From NCBI GenBank assembly GCA_963971285.1, contig OZ020244.1:3348001-3412000 (forward strand): 64,000 bases of DNA, in the 5' to 3' direction. This DNA is from Astropecten irregularis (Eukaryota; Echinodermata; Asteroidea; Paxillosida; Astropectinidae). Within the stretch, counting starts at the first letter, position 1. Each line of letters opens with the position of its first letter. The position numbers and the translations under genes were made by a program. The notes under the pieces are model-generated. The model searched no databases and was not told the DNA's origin. It saw nothing but the letters and a program-made list of their open reading frames with translations. Positions 26,656 through 38,600 of the stretch are shown here, piece after piece.

Positions 26656-29600
26656 GGCTTGAATCTGAGCTTGAGCCTGAGCCTGAGTCTGAGCCTAAGC
26701 CTGAGCCTCCGTCTCATAAATCCCCATAATATAGCTGCTGCTGCCTCAAACAAACGAAGAAGAAGACTACACAAGCAATACAGAAAAGTTGAAGCCACAA
26801 CTTACAGTGACCGTAAACTGTCTGGCAAGTTTTCTCCTTTAGTCTGGTTCCAGTCCACATCAATGCATGTAAAGGACAGGCCCGTGCACAGACAACCTTC
26901 GGGACACTGGACATCTGTGAGAAATGTACAATTATGATAAGACAGGTGACTTTGAGATTGGGGTTTGATATCACAAAGCACCATGAGATCAATCCTGAAT
27001 GTGGATCAATTCAAATTGATTTGATTTGATTTGATTTCAAATGGTTTATTAACATTAAACGTAATCCCGGCCAAAGGACGAATTGAGACATTTGTACAGA
27101 GATAAAATACAAATAGATAAGCTCATAAAAGAAATATTAATAAACCATTAAAAATACATATAAGTATATTGACAATCACAGATGTATCAAATAAAATGAG
27201 AATATAATTGTGCGTATTCTTCAGGAAATTAAAAAGATAAGTAGTTGATAAGCTTGTTAAAATGATTATCATTGATAAGAGAAATATTAACGATCAGAAA
27301 TATGCTTGATAAAATGTAAATAAAATTAATTAAACAAATTCTCTAAAAAATTGGAAATTACAGTTTTAAGAATTGACAGCAACCATGTAATTTAAACAAT
27401 TCTTTCTAACTCAAAATTTAAGCATGTGCATGTAAAGCGGCTAAAAAGTGATTTGATGTCACAATACAAATCACAATCGTGATATTGGAAATTAATTCTA
27501 TGAATAATCTTAGCTATGAAAAATTATTCGCTTATGGTAGCAGCCTTTTTTTGCTTATAGTTAGCATATTTCACGCATAATGCAAAATGACAGAGCGTTA
27601 GCAGAAAATAACCACGGTTACCCAAGAAATTCTTCGCTTACTGAAAGTCTTGCTTACGGATTCCATGAAATAAATTACACGCGTAGCAGTGCCTGTAAGC
27701 ACAAAAATAGGCTGTAATGGATTCCCAGCCTAGTAGCTGTGTGAAGAGAACTTACTGCAGAAGAGTTTGTCATCACCCTGTGGGCACTCCTTGGCTCCAT
27801 TGCACACTTGGTCTTCAGTCAGGCAGATACGGGACATGTGACACTTGTACGTTCCCTCTGGGCAACCAAAATCATCTGCAACATAAAGTCGATACTTGAT
27901 AAATAATTTTATACAAGTAATAAACTGCTGCAAACTGCTCATCAGCCAAAATGAACTGAAATATATCAAATGCTCGGAGTTAGGAGGGTCTGATGTTTGG
28001 ATCCTAGTAGGATCTTTCTCAAAGGCTGAATGACAAGAGGACAAGAACATGCAATTGAAGAGACACATCAATGGATGATGGATGACAAAGGGAGACAGAG
28101 TGACCAGCGACACTCATCATTTAGCCTTTGAGAAAGATCCTGCTAGGATAAAAATGTCTGGCCCTCCTAACTTCAAGCATAAATAATTTAAAACTGGTCC
28201 AGTTAGCCAGTTAAGAACAACAGTCAGGGGATAACCCAGGATGAGGGTATGTCATTATGGATTGTCTTCTCTCGTACCACACCTCTGCTCATCTTCATAA
28301 ACTCACCACATGACAGTTCATCTTCCCCGTTGGGACAGTCGATGACGTCATCACATCGACGTCGGAGAGGTATGCAGTAAGAACGGGGACACTTGTAGGT
28401 CAAGGCACCACATGTAAAATGCTCTGCAAATGAAGACAAAAATTTTACGACATTATGAAGACTTTATTTCATTTCTTTAACATGATGAACTGAAGGTATT
28501 GAAACTTCAATACAGGTCAGGCCAAGCCTCTAAAAAGCCAGGCCAGACCTTTGCTTTGAATGAGGTCTTGTACTTCTATAATCACCAGCCTTGAACTATC
28601 AACTTCAAGCCACTGCTTGTGTCCTGGATCAGAGTTGGTCCAGGACTCAGCAAAAACAAAATTCTTCGTACCACAGAATCTAAGATGAGTGACATCACGG
28701 CATCCGGTCTGGTACCCAAACTCGTCAAAGTCATAGATGCATAGGTGATTCATGTTTGTGCAGGCGCCGTTGTTGCACCGGAGCTGACCATTTCCACACT
28801 GAAAGTCAGGATCTGTGGAGTATGCTGAAATAAGAGGAGACAAGTATTGCCGACTGCAACAGATTGATCAGAGGGCTTTATTATTTCGTGCATCTGCAGT
28901 TTTAGCATAAAGGACGCATACTAGAGCAACTGCTAGAGATTTGACTCACCACAATCTACTTCATCCTCACGTATGAATCCTGGGCAGTCCTGTGTGGCAT
29001 CACACACAGCATAGGGTGGAATACAGGAGCTGTCATAGCACTGGAAAGCTGGACTACAGGTATCTGTATATCCACAAAACAACATGACAAATTTATATAA
29101 GGCTTCAAATTGCAAAGGATGCTAGATGCTCCTAAGAAAAACCAATTGCTTCCCCCTATCTATGGATCAACCTACCCCATTTCATCAGAAACTCAGACAG
29201 TGTTTCATCCTTCCAAAGAGATGCCTTCTTCTTCTTATTTAATTTCTTCTCCTTGCATCTTTTGGCAATTTGGTGCCTTTAATTATTAATACTGCAATTA
29301 TCATTAATTAATATGTGTAGGTATGCAGCCATGGTCCAATTTATGTACATCCCACTTCTGCCACCAGTGGAATCCATTTTTAATAATATCCATTGTCAGT
29401 GATGTTTGCTACCTTACCACAGTTAATCTCATCTGATCCATCCAAGCAGTCCGGCTTCAAGTTACAGTGGTCTTCTTTGCCGATGCACTGGCCGTTGAGG
29501 CATGTGAACTCAGACTCAAGACACTGGGGGTATTCTAAAAGATAATTCACGGACACACAATCAAAAAATGATTTGGTTGTAGAATGGTTGCAGACTTTTA

Positions 29601-32600
29601 TGCAGCTGCTGCGACTGGCTTGGCTGTGACAAGGAAGTGGTCAGAGTGAGCGCTGGTCAGGACTCGAGAACTTAGGTGGAGGTTGGTATAAAGGTATAAA
29701 GTCGGAGCTCACAGGATCAATAAAATGTCAAAGAAAGTAAGTCCATAGTCAGTGGAAAGTTAGGTGTCATGTAATGGAAGCAAAGGTTGCAGATGATGAA
29801 CATTGCAAAAGCAGAAATCAAAAGGTCGAACGTGTTTGATTTTTGTGGAAGGAGGAAAACCGGAGAACCCGAAGAAAAACCCTTGTAGCATAGGAGAGAA
29901 CAAATGCACAACTCTGCTAACATATGACCCCAGCCGGGATTGAACCCAGGCCACATTGGTGGGAGGCAAGTGCCTATCAAAGAAACTTTCTTGTGGGAAT
30001 TTAACTGGGAAAAACCAGTCCCTAAAAAATCCTCCTTACCACAGTGCTCCTCATCAGATCCGTCAGCACATTGAAGAATGAAATCACACACGAAGGAAAC
30101 AGACACACAACCCCCTCCTGTACAATGGAACAATCCACTGCCACAGTCAACTGCCTCAGAAACATCTGAAAAGATGAACATAAAACTTATTATCATTATT
30201 ATTTATTTCTTGTAATGAAACCAAGGATTCCTCAAAAGTGCCCTAGGCACTGTAGCTCAAAAGCCTGATGAAACCTTTTATGGAAAGATGATGAGAAGAA
30301 GATACAGTTTTAGAGGTGGGAGGAAAACCGCAGAGTAATATTCTGGGTATGATATCACTTTTAATACCTTGGTTGCAGCTTGCTTCGTCGCTGTTATCCT
30401 TACAGTCAAAGACCCCATCACACACGTAGACCTGCTGTATACATCTGCCATCGTCACAACGGAACATGGAATCACTGCACACTTGAGATACATCTGTCAA
30501 TGAATGAATGAACGGCATGTAATGGCAGTGAGCTTTCTGTTCATGGAGGCTATTATGAGAGATAGCATGGCATATACCTATAGCAACATATAGCAACAAA
30601 AACTATCCCATGGCAACCATCACTATGGAGGTTTACGAAACAGAGGCTCAGGCTCAGAATCCAGCTCTGTCATCCATATGCTGAAAATATAGAATGTGGT
30701 TTTTCATTGGAGCTGAAGCTCTGTTTCCTTTTCGAAACCAGAGAATTTACTTCCGAGAACGGCAGCGAAAAGCCTCTATTTTGATACCCTTTATATTACA
30801 ATGGATTCACGAAATGGAATCGAAGCCTGAGCCTCCGTTTTGTTAACCCCTCTGAGTCCACAGCATGCATGGTGCCCAGCCACCAGTGCTGTAAAGGTTA
30901 TACATTGTAGCTGGTCCACCTCAAGCCTGTTCAAGCTACTGGTCTGGATAAATACATAGATGTAATGGTACAATTTAGGCCATCATAAAAACAGTGCAAC
31001 ATGATGTCTTATTGACAAAATGTTGATTGCATGCTCTCACTCGTGTTTCAATGAAAATACAACAATCAACAAAGGTATGCATAAATAAGAAATCCTTAAC
31101 AAAAACTTTCAGCCAATCAACAGAATTTTTCAGTCCTTCAGTAACGGCCTTTCTTTAAATAGACATGCGGACGATACTAGGAATGATACAAATTACCTCT
31201 AGCATGCTGGTAACACACAACTGCCGACACGTTGGCATCACATGAGATGATGCCCACTGGCTTCCATTGTCCTGATGAGTATATGATCCCCTCGCAGCCT
31301 CCGTAACCACCTTCATTGATGCTTCTCTCATCTAAGTGAAGGTCTCCTCCCGTCCGGCCCACGTCCACCAGGAAACCCTCTTGATGGATCCCTGGGGCAT
31401 CCCAGACATGTTTGGTGAGGTACAGGATGGTGGCGAGGAGGTCCTGCGTTACACTGACGGGAGGAAGGCAGTCTGCGGGAGAGCTGGAGGCAGGTCTGTT
31501 TTGCTCATGTAGGAGGCGGGCACACACGCCACCAGCAAGTGACCAACCAGGGTCACATTCTTCAATTATGGGAATGGTTGGTGAAGAAGTGTGATCATGA
31601 TGATTAATGTCAAGCAAAGACAAGTGGGTTCCAGCGGGATTCAAACCAGAGACCACTGGAAAACTGTACCATAGATCTGCAGCCATCAAGTGATTGTCTG
31701 ACCGACCAGGGTCAAATTCTTCAACACATTTATAAATAATTCTGGCATCAGGCCTAATGATTACTGGCAAGCAAAAGAAATATGACTAAAATGGGATTCT
31801 AACCAGAGACCACTGGAAAACAGCACTGGCTCAGTTATGCAGCCACATTAAGAGGGCCTCCCTAATTCCAGATATTGTTTCTTGGAATGCCATTCAAAAG
31901 CCAAAACTCAACTGCTAAGTCTAAAAATGTCATAAAAATCCTAAATCTGTTGAATCCAGAATCATCAACATTTTTCAGCACAACAAATAAGATTGCATTT
32001 GCCATAAAGGCAAAATACCTTTAGTAGACTTTGAAAGAGAATTAATTTACTTTGACACAAAACTGATAAAGTGTTGGCATAATTATAGAACTTTACAGAA
32101 ACTCACAGTATTACTGTATTTTGGTTTAGGACAGTCGAACAAAAGAACCAATAGTTTGTGCAACAACCTTCGGTTGTTTAATAAATCAACAATCAACAAA
32201 TGAAATTCATCTTACCTTTAGTTTGCAGTTCACCAAGGGTTTGTGACACAACACGTTCGGTTCCATCTGTTCCATCAATACGTAAAACGGAAAAGCAAAC
32301 GAAAATGTTTGAAGATCGTACTTTTAAATAAGATATTTTGCAGGTGCGCTACAATGGCTACTTTGGCCGTGTTCGAAATGCGCCTCCAGAGCTACGGCTA
32401 GGTCTATTGTCTTGGTGTCTCCGCGTATTTCCAATGGAGCAAAGACCTAGACCTAGCTCTAGACAACAGATTCGGATGCAGCCATAGTCTCAAGGAGAAG
32501 AAGTCAGTGGACATTTTCATAGAGCTGCTTAAGCACAAATATTTACCTAAGCACCAAAAACCTTCTCAAATGATCCTTATGATATAGCAGTATGTGCATG

Positions 32601-35600
32601 GTTTCATGGCTTCTGACTGCCAAACAAAGTTAACGATAATTGACTATTACGGACACCCCAAACAAAGGGCTGGATAGCTCAGTTGGAAGAGCACTGATAC
32701 GGAGGTCACAGTTTTGATTCCTGCCTCAGTCAATTAGCTTCATTCACCTTAAAATGCCAGGGGTTGATTTCACCAAACTCATCGTAAGTTATTATCAAAT
32801 TGTAGGACATATGATGCATTGCAGCCCTACGATGGGATACGATGGGTTATTCTTCGTAACTCAAGTTACGATTGATCGTAGGGCTTCGTAAAATCGACCT
32901 CCTGTCCAAACTTCTAAGCAATACTGGTGAAACCGTTTCATCTTACAAAGAGTTGGGGTGATGACGTACTCCGTGGTGGGACTTATTAAGAGAAAGTGAT
33001 CTTGATCCTACCTGACTTCCGAGCAGGCTTCTTGCAGATGAACTGCTTGGCGGCTCTCAATGAGCAAGGTATATCCTCCCAGTTCTGAGTAGAGTGGACA
33101 CTGTTCATCTTGATGACGGAGCATTCTTCAAGCAGGCTACCATCTGGCTGGGTGTACCCATTGCTGCAGGCAAGCCAACAAATGTAAGAGACTTGAGGCC
33201 GGAAATTGGACAGATTCGGGATCTGAACCCCAGCCAAGCTGGAATATAGCATCATTGATACTTCTTCCAGAAAAAGATTCCATATTAAAGTACATATGAA
33301 GATGATCAATGCTGGTTGCAGCTGTACCTGTTATGGATGACCAATGTGTATCTCCATTCAAATAAGGGAGGAACCATCATAAACCATTAAATCCTGAATG
33401 GAAATAGATTTAAACTGATGGCATGAGTAAGAGCAATGACAGACACAGTAAGTTTCTTGATGGGACACCTCAAGCCATTAAATACGGAGAGTGATTCACA
33501 CATGTTTTAGAAGCCACTGGATCCAGCACATGGGAAAAAGTAATAATTTGTGACGTGATTGCCGATAGAAGAGGTATGGTGTTTTAAAGACGGCAAAATG
33601 CTGTTGCACATTGCCCGTTGCAGCACTGGCACTGTATTAAAGCAATTGCCAAACAGGCGATGCAACGGACAATGGCACAATGCGACGGGCGACGCGATGG
33701 GCGACACATGACAGGTTTTGGCGTCTTTACTCACAAACTTGTGTCTCACCTGTATACTAACATTAAGTTCATTATACTTTGCTCTTACCTGCTGATCTTC
33801 CAGTCTGAGTAACTGAGTGGCCTCCCATCCAGCCATCGAAACTTCCCGTCCTCCTGGACATCTGTCAGGCCTTTTGATTAATAGAAAAGGAGTCTAGAAT
33901 GAGCTTGGAATCGAAAACTGCCGGTAGACTTGGGGCTATTCGAAACAGAGGCTCAGGCTCAGGCTCAGACACAGGCTCAGGCTCAGGATCCGTCATTCAT
34001 ATGCTGAAAATATAGGTTGTGGTTTTTCATTGAAGCTGGCTCTGTTTTCCTTTTCAAACCAGAGAATCTACTTCTGAACCACAGACAAAAGCCCCTATTT
34101 TGATACCTGTTATTTCCGAGTGAATTCAAGAAATGGAGCTGGACCATGAGCCTGAGCCTGAGCCTCTGCTTCGAAAAGGCCCTTATACTATTAGTTCATC
34201 GTGCAACAATATCTGACCCGGGGTCGATTTCACAGAGCACTTGATGCCAGCTCCTCGCCTCACCTATGTAAGTGGCCGTCTCCTGTGTGAACCATTCAGA
34301 TGTCAGCATGAGATGCAGGAAGTTCATCTCACCGTAGTCGACGATGCTGGTCAGGAGGGCGCCCTCATCCTCACACAGCCTCTCAGCGTCTTTCCACCTC
34401 AGCGTGGTGTTTTCCGAGTGGAAGTGGTAGCAGTTTCCGTAATACTCCGCCCATCCAGTCTCACAGGAATAATCTGCAATAAACAAACAAAATCTGTCTC
34501 CTGACAAAGTCTCCTGATGATGACTAGAGCAGGCTAGTCGAAACGTTGAGACCTTACAAGAAGTGCGAACGAAAAAGAAGTGCGAAAGTACGAACGAATA
34601 TTACATGGCATTTCCGCAAACTGATCCACATAAAAAAAAATTAGTTTGACACAGTTTTTCTGTTCTTTAAATTAATCTATACAAGTAATAAGCTGCTGCA
34701 AACTGCCAATCCACCAAACTAATTACCTAATCATCAAATGACCACAACGGAAACTGACTGGCTTAATTTTAGAGTCATTGAAAAGTGAACACACAAAACT
34801 TAGAAATTTGAACCAGCGACCTCTGGAATACCATACCGGCTCTCTTACCAACCAACTGAGGGACACCACCAACATATAGGGCTGGATAGCTCAGTTGGTA
34901 AGAGTGCCGGTATAGTTTTCAGGAGGTCACCAGTTCAAATCCCGCTCCGTAATAAAATAATGACCTGAAATATATAAAATACATAGAGTTTTGTTTTGAT
35001 CCTAGCAGGATCTTTCTCAATGGCTAAATACTTAGAGTCAGGAGAGCCTGACATTTCAATCCTAGCAGGATCTTTCTCAAAGACTAAATGCTTTAAGAGT
35101 TAGGAGGACCTGATGTTTAGCTCCTAAAAGCCTTGAGAATGATCCTCCTAGGATAGAAACGTCAGGTCTTCCTAATACCCCAAGCATCATAAATCTAGTC
35201 AGAGTGAATTACCTTCATCATAAGGACTTTCCAAGGATACTGGAGACTGGAAGCGGAGAGCGTGGTAGGTAGCCGAGAATCCTGTTCCTCCCGTTGATTC
35301 AAGAGCAGACAAGACCACCAGCATCTGGTTGGTGCTGGCTAGGATCTCCCCGACGGGCTTCCTTGAGTTGCAGTACGTCCCGAGGAGGTCATCCGCCTTG
35401 TTGATGCCATCACGGACCGCGACGGAATCCTGGTCGCAGGGGGTGAGGGAGGGGACGTCGAAGGCCCCAAAGGTCAGCTGGATGTAGGTGTTGGTGGATG
35501 TGGTGATCTGCCAGGTGTATCTGGTGTTGGGCTCGTAGGGAAAGGGGTGATCGGGGGAGGTGAAGACGGCAGCCGGTGCTTGACACTCATGGAATCCTGA

Positions 35601-38600
35601 GGATGGGTGGAGGCCCACACCACAGCCTGGCAAGGCTAGTCATTGAATTAAAAAATAAAACATGAACTTGCTGTGGTGAGTGATCCAAAGGATCTACCTT
35701 CCGCTGAATACAAGTACTGTCGACGGTTACTGAAGCAAGAAACATAGGCCTGACCCCATATGGTACCGTTAGGAGACAATCCCATAGGGTCATGCACAAA
35801 TGTTCCTAACATTTCGGTATATCCTACAAACCTATCATAATTATATTGCAATTGATATTTCTTATTCGAGGAATTCTCTGTCTTCTACAGGAAAAAACTA
35901 TTTTATTTGTACCTGTAGATGTATAGATTGCTCTGAATCCCTCGGACGGGACATCAAGCCCAGTCCTGTAAATCACCACAAGTTCCCCTGACTCAGATAG
36001 TATCTGCGGGGCGGCGACACCGCACATTCGGTGCGACGTTGAGCCCCCATCGATCAAGCTGTCCAGCTCCCGGGGATGAACGACAAAGACGGAGTCCACG
36101 CACTCGCCTGATCCAGAGTCCCGTACCACTCGGAAGTCCGGGAAGGTCAGGTTGATGAAGAGGCCCTTGGGAAGCCTGATTCTCCAGAGGCAGGTGCTGA
36201 AGGGCGGCAGACGGGACGGGAAGTTCTCGGTAGCTAGGCTTCCACTTGGGTCCGTCAGGAGGGTTGGGGCTGAGCCACAGTCTTCAATACAGTCCTCCTC
36301 ACTGCAATCTGAAATATGCAAGGAGGCCGGAATCAAATGAAAGGCTGTGGCATGGCTAGAGCAATTAAAGGTTGTTGCTATCAAATGGAAGTCAGGCTAT
36401 GACAGGACTATATCACAACACACAGAAAGACACACTGACCAAGTCTTAGCCATAGCTGTTGTAATTTTGACTTACTGATGAATTGATAGCTTGCGACAAA
36501 TCCGAGCTCTCTGGGCATATTGGCACTCAGAGGGCTTATTGTGAAGACTACGTGGACATCATTGGTCCGGGTCACTACCTCCAGGTCCTTCAGATCACCA
36601 CAATAGCGCCCTCTAGTTAGCAGACCGACACCCTGGATGTTGTCTGTGATCTCCAAGGAGTCCACACATTGAGAGATCTGACTGTTATTGGGGGTTTCTT
36701 TCCGTAGAGTCATCCGTGAAATGACAAATCTGTAAAACCAGATCAAAATGAAAAGTCTACAGAACAAGGACAAAATGACAAGTCTATAGAACAAGATCGA
36801 AATAACAAGAGGAAAATGACAAGTCTATAGAACACAATCAAAATGACAACTCTATAGAACAAGATTAAAATAACAAGTCTATAGAACAAGACTGACAAGT
36901 CTACAGAACAAAAGCAACATTACAAGTCTAAAGAACACAATCATAATGATAAGTATATAGAATAAGATTAAAATGACAAGTCCATAGAACAAGAGCAAAA
37001 TGGCAAGTCTATAGAGCAAGATTAAGACAAGTCTATAGAACAAAATTAAAATGACAAGTCTACTGAACAAGACTGACAAGTCTAAAGAACACAATCATAA
37101 CGACAAGTCTATAGAACAAGACTGAATTGACAAGTCTATAGAACAAGAGCAAAATGACAAGTCTATAGAACACAATCATAATGACAAGTATACAGAATAA
37201 GATTAAAATGGCAAGTCTATATAGAACAAGAGCAAAATGACAAGTCTATAGAGCAAGATTAAGACAACAAGTCTATAGAACATGATAAAAATGACAATTC
37301 TACTGAACAAGACTGACAAGTCTAAAGAACACAATCATAATGACAAGTCTATAGAACAAGATTTAATTGACAAGTCTATAGAACAAGATTAAATTGACAA
37401 GTCCATAGAATAAGATTGAATTGACAAGTCTATAAAACAAGAGCAATATGACAAGTCTACAGAACAACACCAATATGACAAGTCTATAGAACAAGATCAA
37501 AATGACAAGAGTAAAACCACAAGTCTATAGAGCAAGATCGCAATGGCAAGTCTACAAAGCAAAATCGAAATGCAATTCTTTAGACCAATATCGAAAGGAC
37601 AAGTCTATAGAACATGATAAATATGACAAATCTACAGAGCAAGATCAAAATAATCGATGTATATGGACAAATCATAAGAACAAGATCAAAATGGCAAGAA
37701 CCAAATGGAATTGTAAAATCTAAAGAATCAGATGGAAAAACAAATCTCTAGAATGAGATGCACATTATTAACAATCAGAAGATTGTCTCCTAAGTCAGAT
37801 GATGTAAACATGGGCAAACAGAGCAAATTCTGTATCATCCGTTCGTGAGGTTCTGGGAAGAACCAATGGATAAACTGGCTGCTTTAAGCAGCTAGTTCTA
37901 GGATTCTTGGGTCGCAGATCCTCAGTACTTTACCTGACTGTGTAGTCCTGTGGTGCTGTGATATGCAGACTACATGACGACTCAGCATCGTACCACGGTG
38001 CATAGCTGAGTGATTGCATGTAACCCTGCATCAATGAAGTCTCAACTTCACTGATATTACTGGCCCATAGGGTGTTACAACGTACATCCTCGTATTCTGT
38101 ATTGAGACAAATGAACAGGTGCCAGTTTCATACAGTTGATTCTGAGCTTAACGATTTATTTACTGCTTTTGACTTGTATTCGGCCATTGTTTTCTGAACA
38201 TAACATTCACAAGGAGTTTTGGCTGGCATACTGATGTATTTACCAAGGTTTTTAAAATACAATGAGCAAGCTATCACAAAAGCCCCATTTCACACTGATG
38301 CTAATAAGCAGACAAAAGATACTGCTTACATATTGTAAAGCCAAGCAAGAAAGTACTACATTTACAAACTATGCATCGACAAAAATACAGACTGCTATCA
38401 TTATTTGTCAATGACTTAACACTCTAATTATATTTGCATCAAATAACCACACAGGGAAACTGACTAGTAAATTTTATGTCATTGAAAAGAAAACAAAGAA
38501 AAGTTGCCTGGAGCGTGATTCAAACCAGCAACCTTCGGAATACCGTATCGGGGCTCTACCAACTAAGCTATCCAGCCCTACATTGGTGGTGTCCCTAATA

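Noticed and set aside
26443..26937. Ser/Leu-rich plus-strand frame and Arg/Leu-rich minus frame
   Set aside because: Hexamer GAGCCT repeat translation; the real exon here is 26806-26914 on the minus strand.
34879..34955. Possible tRNA gene
   Set aside because: It has A- and B-box sequence but the cloverleaf stems do not pair convincingly, and the same sequence is dispersed in many copies; it is a SINE head.
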